This document shows positions 9,523 through 18,430 of a stretch of 64,000 nt of DNA, piece by piece. The notes beneath the pieces are model-generated. The model was given only the letters and a program-made list of their open reading frames with translations, was not told where the DNA came from and ran no database searches. A program made the position numbers and the translations under genes. The DNA comes from Oceanipulchritudo coccoides. GTDB taxonomy: Bacteria > Verrucomicrobiota > Verrucomicrobiia > Opitutales > Oceanipulchritudinaceae. Location: contig NZ_JAAGNX010000002.1 of the NCBI RefSeq assembly GCF_010500615.1, positions 486,990 through 550,989 of the forward strand, written 5' to 3'. Numbering within the stretch: the first letter of the stretch is position 1; each line of letters opens with the position of its first letter.

Positions 9523-10708
9523 GAAACTACTCTTTCTGGCGACTTACTTTCCGGATCCGAACAATCCCTCAAGGGGGAATTGGGCGCTGGAGCAAGCACA
9601 GGCTTTTCAAAATGCTGGTATTGATGTTCTGGTTGTCGTCCCAACACCGTGGGTTCCAAGGATTCTAGGCAAGTTACATCCCAAGCTAGCAGCCTATTCC
9701 GGGACACCTGTGACTATGAAGTTTGGAGAGTTGCAGGTCGAATACCCGAGGTGGCCCTGTTATCCCTGGCACACTTTTCACGGAATAAATCGCCGGTATC
9801 CAGATAGGATCATCTCTATCGGGTGGCATTTCGCCCAGACAAGAATTAACAGGATTGTTGATCGGTTCAAACCAGACGCCATTGTCGCCCATCACACGCT
9901 TGTGGCCGGGCAACTCGCCCTGAAATTATTTAAGAAGCACAGGACCCCTTACATTGTAACAGACCATGAAGTAGGGGATTTGATCAGCTGTCGAGACAAC
10001 GCCAAAGTGAACAGGATATTCAACGATGTTGGAAAGCATGCCAAGCGGATGGTGGTTGTATCAAGCGCGATGCAAAGAGAAGGTGAAGCGGTTCTTCCAA
10101 ACATTCCCTTTTCCACGATCTATAACGGAAGTTCCTTTGACATCTACAAGGATAGAGTTCCATCCCCGGAGACCGGTCCGGTCACCGTGTTTTGCTGCTC
10201 CAAATTTTATGGGAGGAAAGATATTCCCCTTCTTCTTCGCGCTTTCGATGCTGTGGTTGAAAAAGGCTATGATGTAAGACTGAGAGTAGCTGGAGATGGC
10301 CCGGACCGTGCAAAAGTGGTAGACTGTCTCAGCAAACTCAAGCATCAGGACCGGGTTACGCTGATGGGACTTCTTCCCTCTGAAGTTGTTGTTTCAGAAA
10401 TGCAAAATGCTGACATTTTCGCGCTGGTTGGATGGGCTGAACCTTTCGGGGTTGTTTTTCTTGAGGCGATGGCCTCGGGGTTACCGATCATAGTCAGTGA
10501 AGATGCTGGTGTGGCGGAAATCCTTGAAGATCAAAAAACAGCCGTTTTAACACGGCCCCATGATCAGAATTCCGTGGAGTCCGCGTTGGTAAAACTTGTC
10601 GAAAACCCGGAGTTACGCGACCAAATAGGCTCGGCTGGACAAAAGTTGTTCTCACAAAAATTCCAGTGGGCGAATGTCATTATGGATTACATTCATCTCT
10701 TCGAGTGA
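9512..10708 (+). CDS. GT4 glycosyltransferase
   Basis: A 398-residue protein. ATG 9512 gives MKIKKLLFLATYFPDPNNPS, a standard GT4 opening, and overlaps the upstream gene by 11 bases; longer frames only read into that neighbour. The N-terminal domain contains RGNWALEQAQAFQNAGIDV, and the C-terminal domain contains VFCCSKFYGRKDIPLLLRAF, RVAGDGPDRAKV and the donor motif WAEPFGVVFLEAMASGLPI. It belongs to the same transcription unit as its neighbours and should act on the cytoplasmic face of the inner membrane. Confidence 0.9.
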   Translation: MKIKKLLFLATYFPDPNNPSRGNWALEQAQAFQNAGIDVLVVVPTPWVPRILGKLHPKLAAYSGTPVTMKFGELQVEYPRWPCYPWHTFHGINRRYPDRIISIGWHFAQTRINRIVDRFKPDAIVAHHTLVAGQLALKLFKKHRTPYIVTDHEVGDLISCRDNAKVNRIFNDVGKHAKRMVVVSSAMQREGEAVLPNIPFSTIYNGSSFDIYKDRVPSPETGPVTVFCCSKFYGRKDIPLLLRAFDAVVEKGYDVRLRVAGDGPDRAKVVDCLSKLKHQDRVTLMGLLPSEVVVSEMQNADIFALVGWAEPFGVVFLEAMASGLPIIVSEDAGVAEILEDQKTAVLTRPHDQNSVESALVKLVENPELRDQIGSAGQKLFSQKFQWANVIMDYIHLFE

Positions 10709-10723
10709 TTGCAGGAGTAGTTG

Positions 10724-11533
10724 ATGAAAATAAGTTTGTGCATCACGACTTACAATAAGCCTGTCCAGTTGGAACAGGTCCTAAGCGGCATCAGACGAAT
10801 GTCCGTTCTGCCTGACGAAGTGATTGTCTGTGATGACGGATCAGGCCCTGAAACACGATCCATGCTGGACCGGCTCAAGCTAGACTTCCCGGTTCCCCTA
10901 CGCCATCTCTGGCAACCAGATGAGGGCTGGCAGGTGTCCAAGTCCCGGAATATGGGGATTAAGGAAGCTGCCGGGGATTACATCGTCTTTATTGACGGAG
11001 ACTGTGTGCCTCATCACAAGTTTATCGAGGACCATAAGCAGCTTGCCAGAGAAGGACATTTTACCCTGGGAGACCGGGCTCATGTGAAGCAGCCTTATAC
11101 AAATGATTTCCAGCCAACTTTCATGCAGGTGATGAAGGGAATTTTGTCTAAGAAGTTGCACAAGCGATATGTTGCAATCCGCAATCCTCTTGAGCGTCCT
11201 TATCGGATTAACTACGGAGATGTAACAGCAAGAGAACTCGCCAATCTGGCAGTGGGATGCAATATGGCCTTCTGGAAGAGTGATATCGTCAAGATAAACG
11301 GCTTTAACGAGTCGCTCGAAGGCTGGGCTCTGGAAGATATTGAAATGGCGGGCAGGCTTTTGGTGAGTGGTGTCACTGCCAACAAAGTTTGGAGGCAGGC
11401 AATCCTTTATCATCTGGACCATGGGGATCCTGTTTTTGACGATGAGACTATTCTCGATTCTACAGAGTCCGTGCTATCCAATAAAGTGAGCTGGACTCCC
11501 AGTGGCTTGAGCAGCACCGAAGAAGTTTCTTAA
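10724..11533 (+). CDS. GT2 family glycosyltransferase with galactosyltransferase-like C-terminus
   Basis: A 269-residue GT-A enzyme. GCAGGAG about seven bases upstream supports ATG 10724. The start KISLCITTYNKPVQLEQVL, the segment EVIVCDDGSGPET, SKSRNMGIKEAAGDYIVFID and the metal motif DGDCVP define GT2. NLAVGCNMAFWKSD followed by EGWALEDIEMAGRL resembles the C-terminal part of chondroitin-polymerase-like and galactosyltransferase enzymes that use a W/D-E motif. No membrane segment is seen. The donor is probably a hexose or N-acetylhexosamine, which is inference. Confidence 0.88.
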   Translation: MKISLCITTYNKPVQLEQVLSGIRRMSVLPDEVIVCDDGSGPETRSMLDRLKLDFPVPLRHLWQPDEGWQVSKSRNMGIKEAAGDYIVFIDGDCVPHHKFIEDHKQLAREGHFTLGDRAHVKQPYTNDFQPTFMQVMKGILSKKLHKRYVAIRNPLERPYRINYGDVTARELANLAVGCNMAFWKSDIVKINGFNESLEGWALEDIEMAGRLLVSGVTANKVWRQAILYHLDHGDPVFDDETILDSTESVLSNKVSWTPSGLSSTEEVS

Positions 11534-11545
11534 GGGAGACTTACC

Positions 11546-12535
11546 GTGAGAAAACATAAGTCAGTCAGTTTAGTATATTGGGCCTCTGGTTCGGGCATTG
11601 CCAAGGACATCAAGATTCTCGAGCACGAATTGACCAATTTGGGATTTCGCGTCCACCACATTGTTACTCGCAACAGGCGTTCCAAACAGGAGCGTATTTG
11701 GCGTTTTCTGCTTCAATTGCCAAGGCTCTTGTTTAAACGGGAGTTGCAGATTCATGTCGAACAAATCCACCGTGAGCAATTCAGGTTTGGCAAAACAAAC
11801 ATCTTACTGCCAAACCCCGAGATAACAGACAGCGATCTGTTCCGTAAGATCTACGAGTCTCCAGTTGTGTTTTGCAAATCACACCGCGCGGTCGAACTCT
11901 TTGATGAATTGGGATTAAAGACTGTGTATACGGGCTTCACCAGTGATGATAATCTCAATCCGGTCTATAAAAAAGATTTCCAGAGTTTTCTTCATCTTGC
12001 TGGGGCCAGTAATTTCAAGGGAACCGATACCGTATATGACATCTGGTCAAAACATCCATCGTGGCCACGGTTGACCATTATCAGAACCCTGAATGACTGT
12101 TATGGAAGCCCCAGGAGGAGCTTGAAAAGCACCGAGAATATCGAGGTTATTGAACGCTGGATCTCTGCGGAAGAATTATCCCGGTACCAGAACACGTGTG
12201 GAGTTCATTTGTGTCCATCTGAGATGGAAGGCTTCGGACACTATATTCTGGAGGGTCTTTCAGTCGGCAGTATAGTTGTGACAACAGATGCCGCCCCCAT
12301 GAATGAACTGGTTGATGATTCCTGCGGGTTTTGTGTTCATGCCAATCATATGGGGAAGAGCTACATGGAGGACCGCTGGTCCGTGGAGCCTAAAGCACTG
12401 GAAGCCTGTATTGAGAAGATCATTGGCCTGCCGGCAACCGAACTTCGGAAATTAGGGGACTCTTCGCGGGCCCGCTTTGAAAAGCTGAATAACTCCTTTC
12501 CGGTGAATTTCAAAATTGCATTTAATGAAGTTTAA
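11546..12535 (+). CDS. Glycosyltransferase, GT4-like
   Basis: A 329-residue protein with a GTG start preceded by AAGGGAGA at good spacing. The N-terminus SVSLVYWASGSGIAKDIKIL resembles a GT-B first strand and loop. The C-terminal half has LHLAGASNFKGTDTVYDIW, typical of the GT4 second domain, and the donor-binding signature CPSEMEGFGHYILEGLSVG followed by DAAPMNELV. The N-terminal domain is short for the family. It is the last glycosyltransferase of the cluster, and its end overlaps the following membrane-protein gene by 11 bases. Confidence 0.82.
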   Translation: MRKHKSVSLVYWASGSGIAKDIKILEHELTNLGFRVHHIVTRNRRSKQERIWRFLLQLPRLLFKRELQIHVEQIHREQFRFGKTNILLPNPEITDSDLFRKIYESPVVFCKSHRAVELFDELGLKTVYTGFTSDDNLNPVYKKDFQSFLHLAGASNFKGTDTVYDIWSKHPSWPRLTIIRTLNDCYGSPRRSLKSTENIEVIERWISAEELSRYQNTCGVHLCPSEMEGFGHYILEGLSVGSIVVTTDAAPMNELVDDSCGFCVHANHMGKSYMEDRWSVEPKALEACIEKIIGLPATELRKLGDSSRARFEKLNNSFPVNFKIAFNEV

Positions 12536-14042
12536 GGTCCGGCCGGCACTTTGGATTTCTCTCATTGGGTTGACAGGATTCGCCGCCCAGTGCGTTTTTT
12601 CATTCGCACTTTGGGAACGATTAACCTTTGAGGAAATTGCTGAGTCCATTCGCAATCCCTACTGGATTTCCGGTGGGGATATTTTTGACGGTATTTCCAG
12701 TAATATCGTCTACTACAAAGCGCTGGATTTGTATTACCGGGTTGGTGGCTTTCATCTCTTTGCCGCCAAGGAGTTCCGGCTAATCTTGTCCCTGCTGTCC
12801 ATTTCCGTAGTGGGGACCTTTCTTTACCGTTGTGTGCCGTTTACAATTGCAACAGCCGTGGCTTTTCTGGCCTGGGTACTATCGCCAACGCTGCTCTATT
12901 TTGGAACACATCAAGCTTCATTCGGAATAGACCTGCAGGTATTTCCTGTCGTTGGAGTTATCTGGTTGTGTAGTCTTCGGAGCACTGGATTACAATCCAC
13001 AGTGCTTTTGTTCCTTGCTGCATTCCTGGCCATCCTGTTGGCAGGCATGTTTCCCCCGGGGCTTTTTTATCTGCCCGCACTCATCCTAACGGACGTGATT
13101 GTGCGGTCTTTGAAGGCGGCGAATCCCAGTGACTTGCTCAAAGGGGCCTGTTTAAGGCTGAGTATTATTGGTGGGGGTATTCTAGCAGGCTTGGCTGTCC
13201 CGTTCCTTTTAGTAAACCGGCCCCAAGTTCTCTATTTCGATCCACACACCGGGGCTGGCCTTTTTAGGGGAGGAGGGAAATTATCCTTGAATCCTTTCGC
13301 CTTTTGGGACTCCGTCTGGCGCACATTCCTTGATTTGTTTCACACAGGGAACAGCTACCAGTTTTACCTGCCGCACCCAGAATTCGGGACAATTTTAGCT
13401 GCTGGAGGTGTCCTTTCAGCTGTTTTAATTTTATTGTTGGTGATCAGAGGATTTCAGCCTCCCCGAAAAAGTGAAGCGATCGGATTTCTCAGGCAACCCA
13501 ATGTGCAAATTGGACTCTTTGCCGGCGTATTGCTCATGACCTTTTTAGTAATGGGTCATCTCAGCCCTAATTTGCCCGGATTGCGTCGCTCTGCAGGCAT
13601 ACTTGTTGCCCTGTATTTATTTTATTTTCTCGCGATTGATATTGGGTTCAGTCGCTCCCTGACACGGAATGCGCTTTTTCAACGAGTCCTTATGGTTATC
13701 CTTCTCGCCCTTCCGGTCAGCCATGTGATCCAGCTCACCATGAATCTTCAAGAATTACCGGAGTTGTCGCACGACGCCTATCCTAATTGGTTAAAGACGA
13801 GACCTTCAGCCCGTGAGAGCCTTGCTTTGCTTTATACTGAAGTCAAAGAAGGACGTGCACTCACTTGTGAAGAAGTACCAGCCGGGTGTCGTTATTCCGC
13901 TCCTTTCGCAGCGGTCCAATTAACCCATCGCAGCCAGTCCGAGGCCGGCCAAGTCCTTGACGTTTACGCTGAGGACCCGAAGACCGGCACGGTGAAACTT
14001 GTTAAGCGCTCCCTATGGGAAGACTACTATTGGATCCATTAG
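12525..14042 (+). CDS. Polytopic membrane protein of unknown function in polysaccharide cluster
   Basis: A 505-residue protein with roughly ten hydrophobic segments through residue 410, followed by a soluble C-terminal part of about 95 residues. ATG 12525 overlaps the upstream gene by 11 bases. I recognise no family with confidence. The layout (an early extracytoplasmic loop containing NPYWISGGDIFDGISS, many helices, a soluble tail) would fit a GT-C type glycosyltransferase or a Wzy-like polymerase, and the cluster has no other polymerase candidate in view. There is no PST-type flippase signature. It is the last gene of the plus-strand unit and meets the export operon tail to tail. Confidence 0.7.
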   Translation: MKFKVRPALWISLIGLTGFAAQCVFSFALWERLTFEEIAESIRNPYWISGGDIFDGISSNIVYYKALDLYYRVGGFHLFAAKEFRLILSLLSISVVGTFLYRCVPFTIATAVAFLAWVLSPTLLYFGTHQASFGIDLQVFPVVGVIWLCSLRSTGLQSTVLLFLAAFLAILLAGMFPPGLFYLPALILTDVIVRSLKAANPSDLLKGACLRLSIIGGGILAGLAVPFLLVNRPQVLYFDPHTGAGLFRGGGKLSLNPFAFWDSVWRTFLDLFHTGNSYQFYLPHPEFGTILAAGGVLSAVLILLLVIRGFQPPRKSEAIGFLRQPNVQIGLFAGVLLMTFLVMGHLSPNLPGLRRSAGILVALYLFYFLAIDIGFSRSLTRNALFQRVLMVILLALPVSHVIQLTMNLQELPELSHDAYPNWLKTRPSARESLALLYTEVKEGRALTCEEVPAGCRYSAPFAAVQLTHRSQSEAGQVLDVYAEDPKTGTVKLVKRSLWEDYYWIH

Positions 14043-14063
14043 ATCCCGTTTGGCAAAAACGCT

Positions 14064-15185
14064 CTACCACTGACCGCTGAAATTGATACCAACTCTGAGG
14101 CGATCATATTCGAAGGTACTCTCTGAAGAAGACTGGTCGGAATACCGGATATCGAGGCCTATTGACCCCCATTCCACTAACTGGTATGAAGTGCCCGCAC
14201 CGACAAAGGTCTCTTCATCTGTCCGGTTGTCCAAGGGACCCGGTCCGGAATAGTCATCCTCGATGTAACCCGCAAAAACATTTACTGACCATGCCCTGGT
14301 TAATTGGTGGCTGCCAGTAACTGAAAATGAAAGGCTTTCTGAGGTACGATCGTCAATCGTCGTCCCGAAACTTTTAGAAGCATCCAACGCAACCTGGGTC
14401 CGCTCACTGGCCGACCACTGAAGCCCCGCCGAAAGGTAGGGGCTTTTTTCGTCTTTTCCAGAATCCAGTTTCTGTTGCTGGATTCCTACATCGATACTTC
14501 CCGAGACTTTCGGCAGGAGATTGCCACTCAGTCCAACAAAATAAGTGAAAGTATCATTGTCCGTAACGGAAGTGTCTGACTCGGTCTTTCCATACGACAC
14601 GCCAATCCTACTATTAGTGGTCTCGCTGACAGGGACCTCAAGCGTAAGGGAGGCTCCATACTGGTCCTTCTCACTAAACAGGTCAGAGTCAGGATCTTCC
14701 CGACTGTAGGAAACACCGCCAATAAGGCTGTATTTGCTATTGGGATTATAGGTGACTGAGCCTGAAGCGCCATAAGTAAGGACTGTAACAATGTTACCCA
14801 CAGATTCTTCCGTGCGTGTTTCATTGCTCAGGATCAGATCCCCGGAGATAACAAATCGGGAGGTCTCCATCCTTGCTCCTGGAGTGAAGGACAGGTCAAA
14901 GAAGAAATTTTCATCATCAAACTGATCATTATCAGCGTATTTGACGAAGGTGACTCCGGCAGAAGCATCAATCCCGAAGTTCCGGCTTTGGCGGGAGTAC
15001 TGGAGTCCCGGTGAGGCAGTGAAGATTAAATCATCCAATCCCTCATCCTGGCCCCTTATCTCAGAATCATAGTACGTGGACACATCCAGAGTCAGATCTA
15101 TGTTCCCTTCGCCCAGCCGCATAAAGGCATGCAGGCTTGAAGAGACCAGCAGGAGAGAAATCAGCAGTTTGGTCTGGTTTTTCAT
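14064..15185 (-). CDS. Outer-membrane beta-barrel protein of EPS export operon
   Basis: A 373-residue protein with a signal peptide (MKNQTKLLISLLLVSSSLHA). The rest alternates polar and hydrophobic residues in many short strands (for example GLQYSRQSRNFGIDASAGV) and ends with an aromatic residue (RVGINFSGQW), the usual C-terminus of outer-membrane barrels. It resembles the putative beta-barrel porin family found beside exosortase/EPS genes. It is third after the Wza-like and Wzc-like genes, 33 bases downstream of the kinase, so a role in polymer passage or retention at the outer membrane is likely. Exact function is unproven. Confidence 0.8.
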   Translation of the reverse strand: MKNQTKLLISLLLVSSSLHAFMRLGEGNIDLTLDVSTYYDSEIRGQDEGLDDLIFTASPGLQYSRQSRNFGIDASAGVTFVKYADNDQFDDENFFFDLSFTPGARMETSRFVISGDLILSNETRTEESVGNIVTVLTYGASGSVTYNPNSKYSLIGGVSYSREDPDSDLFSEKDQYGASLTLEVPVSETTNSRIGVSYGKTESDTSVTDNDTFTYFVGLSGNLLPKVSGSIDVGIQQQKLDSGKDEKSPYLSAGLQWSASERTQVALDASKSFGTTIDDRTSESLSFSVTGSHQLTRAWSVNVFAGYIEDDYSGPGPLDNRTDEETFVGAGTSYQLVEWGSIGLDIRYSDQSSSESTFEYDRLRVGINFSGQW

Positions 15186-15218
15186 GAGTATCGTCCTTGT
15201 CGTTTGTAGTTTGGAATC

Positions 15219-17363
15219 CTAGCGAGTTTTTTCAGATTTTTGCGGATAGTAACTCTTGTATTTTCCATAGTCCACATATTTGTATGTGCCCAAGTTACGA
15301 GATTTGCTCCGCGAGACCTTATTCACAACGACACCGAGAATTTCCGCCTTGCTTTGGCTGAGGCGGCCAAGAATTGCCTTGAGGGTCGCCTTGCGGTGCT
15401 TGTTGAGCTGCGTAAGGAAGATAAAATTCTGGGCATAATTCCCGATGAGTCCGGCATCCGGGAACAATCCAGCAGGAGCGGTATCAATGATAATAATATC
15501 ATACTGCTCTTGGAACTTCTCAATTGATTGGCGGAAGGCTGGTGATTCAATCAACTCAGTCGCCTCGACGGTGCTATTTTCGAAGGGCAGGATATGGAGT
15601 CCCTCTGAGAGCACAAGAGGCTTTTCCGGATCCTCACGCTGTTCCAGAAGTTTAACAAGATCTTCTTCCATGCGCTCACCGATGGACGGTCTGCGAAAGT
15701 CACAGTCGATCAACAATGTCTTGTAATGGTGCCGGCCAAAGGAGGCTGCCAAATTGATTGAAAAGAAGGATTTTCCTTCTTTTGGAAGGGCGCTGGTGAC
15801 AACAAAAGTATGCCCTGGTTGGAGCTTCTTGTTCTTGAGAAGAATTTGGCTGTGTATTTGGCGGAACAGTTCCGAGGCCTGTGGGTCCATCTGATCCAGC
15901 ACCAGCCGATGCAGCTTCTTGAGGCGTCGAGGGAAAGTGCGGATTTCGCCCAGGAAGGGTACACGCAATTGCTGCTCAATGTCTGTCGCCGTTTTGAGGT
16001 TCAGGTTGAGGTAATGAATGCCAAAGGGCACGCATGAAAAAGCGAACAGAAACAGGAAAACAGTGACCGAGTAGATTTTCTTGACGTCTGGCGTAAAAGG
16101 CGCGCCCGCAGGCCAAGCCTGATCAACGACCCGAAGGTTCACATCGCTGAGTTGGCTTGCCAGTATAGCCTCATTCAAGCGCTGATGAACTTGGGTGAAC
16201 AGCCGTTTATCGGTATCAAGTTTGCGCCGCAGGACATTGTATTCAATGGCCACCTGGTCCAGCTCGAGGGATTCCTGTTCGGCCTGGGTGAGGGCTTCCT
16301 CAAGATTTGAAACCCGGGCCTTCAGTTGGCTGTGTTGTTGGACAAAATCCGAGACATTTTTTTCAAGTGCCGCCTGAATTTCCGTTTCAACTCCCTCGAG
16401 GCTGGACGCATTCTCTATCATGCGGGGATGTCGACGACCATAACGCAGGGAAAGGCTGTTGCGCTCAGCAAGAAGATTGTTCCTGCTTTCAAATTTGGAA
16501 GGCAGGGTCCCCATTTGGTTTATCGCGGGTAACTTTGCCAGCAAGTCCAAGTCTCCTTTTGCCTCTTGGATTTTCTCAAGTGTGGCAGACAGGTTCAACA
16601 ACTCGACCTTGGCATCGTTCAGGCTCCCGCTGAGATTTTTCATGCGGTCAACAATCAGGTTCTGGCTTTCCTCAAGCGAAACGAGATTGCGCTCCTGGCG
16701 GTATCGCTGCACGGCGAGTTCCGAGCGTTCAACTTTAAGTTTTAATTCCTCACTCTGGCTTCTCAAGAACCTGAGGGCAGAGTCGTTGGTTTTGCGCGAG
16801 CGCTCCACAAGGAAGTCGTTGAATTCCTCGCTGAACCTGTTTGCGAGCAATGCTGCCGCTTGTGGGTTGCGATGATGAAATTCGAACTTGAAAATATTAC
16901 CGCCAACTAGGGCAATCTTGTTGGCGCTGGCAATTATGTTGTGGATGCTTGGTGCGTTATTGCCGTCATTGTCCCGGTAATCCTTGGTGATCAGGTTTAC
17001 CTCTTCCGTGGTCAGTGAATCAACAACCCGGTTCCGGAAAGAGTTGCTTCGTAAATCTGTGAGGTGATTCCTTAAGATAAAATCGGCCGAGCGTCCAAGA
17101 GAGTTATCCACCACCTGTTGGATGTTGATGACTTTGTCCTGTTGGAGCTCAAACAGAAGAATCGCAACAGACTTATAGAGGGGGACCGTCTGCAGTTTTT
17201 TGTATGCATAGAAGCCGGAAACGGACAGGGCTACCAGCAAGGCGAGCATCCAGTGCTCCCGAATGACAAACAGGTAATCAAGCCAGCTCTTCTCACTTGA
17301 AATTGAATTACCGCTATTCCTTTGGGAAGAATTCGGGTTTGATTCGTATTGTTGATTACTCAT
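15219..17363 (-). CDS. Wzc-like polysaccharide co-polymerase and tyrosine autokinase
   Basis: A 714-residue BY-kinase. A membrane helix near residues 37-53 starts a Wzz-type chain-length domain, followed by a long coiled coil (about 190-410), a second helix near 430-450 and a cytoplasmic kinase. Walker A ALPKEGKS is at 525-532, Walker A' LLIDCDFRRP at 550-559 and Walker B IIIIDTAP at 623-630. The C-terminal tail carries a cluster of six tyrosines (694, 696, 699, 702, 705, 706), the usual autophosphorylation site. It controls chain length and export with the Wza-like protein encoded just upstream. The cognate phosphatase is not in the window. Confidence 0.95.
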   Translation of the reverse strand: MSNQQYESNPNSSQRNSGNSISSEKSWLDYLFVIREHWMLALLVALSVSGFYAYKKLQTVPLYKSVAILLFELQQDKVINIQQVVDNSLGRSADFILRNHLTDLRSNSFRNRVVDSLTTEEVNLITKDYRDNDGNNAPSIHNIIASANKIALVGGNIFKFEFHHRNPQAAALLANRFSEEFNDFLVERSRKTNDSALRFLRSQSEELKLKVERSELAVQRYRQERNLVSLEESQNLIVDRMKNLSGSLNDAKVELLNLSATLEKIQEAKGDLDLLAKLPAINQMGTLPSKFESRNNLLAERNSLSLRYGRRHPRMIENASSLEGVETEIQAALEKNVSDFVQQHSQLKARVSNLEEALTQAEQESLELDQVAIEYNVLRRKLDTDKRLFTQVHQRLNEAILASQLSDVNLRVVDQAWPAGAPFTPDVKKIYSVTVFLFLFAFSCVPFGIHYLNLNLKTATDIEQQLRVPFLGEIRTFPRRLKKLHRLVLDQMDPQASELFRQIHSQILLKNKKLQPGHTFVVTSALPKEGKSFFSINLAASFGRHHYKTLLIDCDFRRPSIGERMEEDLVKLLEQREDPEKPLVLSEGLHILPFENSTVEATELIESPAFRQSIEKFQEQYDIIIIDTAPAGLFPDAGLIGNYAQNFIFLTQLNKHRKATLKAILGRLSQSKAEILGVVVNKVSRSKSRNLGTYKYVDYGKYKSYYPQKSEKTR

Positions 17364-17410
17364 TTATAGTAGAAAGATTGGGAAATTGATCAGGTGCTTA
17401 AGGGGATGAC

Positions 17411-18058
17411 TTAAAACATCCGTTCCGGGACGAAAATTATGTCTTCAGGAAAAATTGTAATGAGATCCTCATTGCCACGTTTGCTGCCGCGGATGACCTT
17501 TTCCAGGTCCACTATTATCTTCTCTTCCCTGTCCGATCCCTTAATCGGTCGGCGCACGACAATTTCCGACCGCTTGGCGTATTGTGATAAATCCCCAGCC
17601 ATTGTGATAGCCTCCAGGATATCCAGGGATTGCTTGCCACGGGGGAATTTTTTTGCCCCCGGTTGGTTCACTTCACCAAAAATGTAGAACACTTGTTCTG
17701 CAAACTCAGCAACTGAGACCGTGACCTGTGGGTCTATCAAATACTCCTCACTTATATAGGTTTCCTCAAGCCGAGTTTCGGCTTCCCGCAAAGTAAGGCC
17801 CCCAAGATCAGTTCTTCCAAGGAGAGGAACAATCAGAACACCATTTGGATCGAGCTCTTGTAGAACGCTCAGGTCCGGCTCATTGAAGACGGTGATTTGG
17901 ACCGTATCACCCGGACGCAATTTATAAAACTTGGCTCCTCGTTCATCAATTCCCGGAAGGGGTGTTGCCGCAGTTTGAGCAATCCCTCCAGTAGTAATCA
18001 GGAACAGTAAAAATGTGAGCACAACACGGCTCAAGACAGTATATTCTAATCTTTTCAT
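17411..18058 (-). CDS. Wza-like polysaccharide export protein
   Basis: A 215-residue protein with a signal peptide (MKRLEYTVLSRVVLTFLLF...). The polysaccharide-export domain begins FYKLRPGDTVQITVFNEPDL and is followed by a SLBB-type segment with VFYIFGEVNQPGAKKFPRG. It is shorter than E. coli Wza, as is usual for this clade, and has no obvious lipobox cysteine. I chose ATG 18058 because it gives a clean signal peptide; a start at 18100 would add 14 polar residues. It is the first gene of the minus-strand export operon, 47 bases ahead of the kinase gene. Confidence 0.9.
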   Translation of the reverse strand: MKRLEYTVLSRVVLTFLLFLITTGGIAQTAATPLPGIDERGAKFYKLRPGDTVQITVFNEPDLSVLQELDPNGVLIVPLLGRTDLGGLTLREAETRLEETYISEEYLIDPQVTVSVAEFAEQVFYIFGEVNQPGAKKFPRGKQSLDILEAITMAGDLSQYAKRSEIVVRRPIKGSDREEKIIVDLEKVIRGSKRGNEDLITIFPEDIIFVPERMF

Positions 18059-18430
18059 ACCCCAGCAATAATATCTCTCACAAGTACCGAATGTCAGCAC
18101 TACGACAACAATAAAGTGCCTGAAAGGCGCTTATCTGGAACTCTTTACGAATTATTTAAGGATGTCAGGTTGATTGCCTGAAGATCGTTAATTCTGTTTA
18201 CATGCCCAATAGAGAATGCCCCTCCAGAGATCGCAGACAGCTTTGCAGTCGCTCCAACGACCATCCGCCAACCTTGGCCTTTGACTTTACACCTTTTTAC
18301 GACCCCGACGTTCCCATGTTGGGCGGAAAAGACCAAGCCAAGCTCCTTTCGTCAAAGACTTGTGAAAGATTCAGTAAAAGGCTGAGACCGCTTACCACAG
18401 GGTGATCCGAGGGCCTAGTCTGCTGCTGTA
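18059..18430. other. Divergent intergenic region, wza-like / S8 protein
   Basis: These 372 bases separate two divergent genes and should carry the promoters of both. Short open frames on either strand show no family signal or ribosome-binding site, so I see no gene here. A CTGACA/TATTAT pair with 18-base spacing faces the export operon at 18068-18097 but sits implausibly close to the ATG at 18058. No riboswitch or terminator was recognised. Confidence 0.5.

Noticed and set aside
18068-18097. CTGACA-18-TATTAT promoter-like pair facing the Wza-like gene
   Set aside because: The predicted start of transcription would be only a few bases before the ATG at 18058, so it is implausible unless the mRNA is leaderless.
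18145-18405. Short open frames on both strands of the wza-S8 intergenic region
   Set aside because: No ribosome-binding site, no signal peptide or motif, and composition like non-coding DNA.
18360-18420. Possible cyclic-di-GMP riboswitch before the S8 gene
   Set aside because: A GGGCCTAG stretch superficially resembles part of the consensus, but the core sequence and pairing elements are missing.
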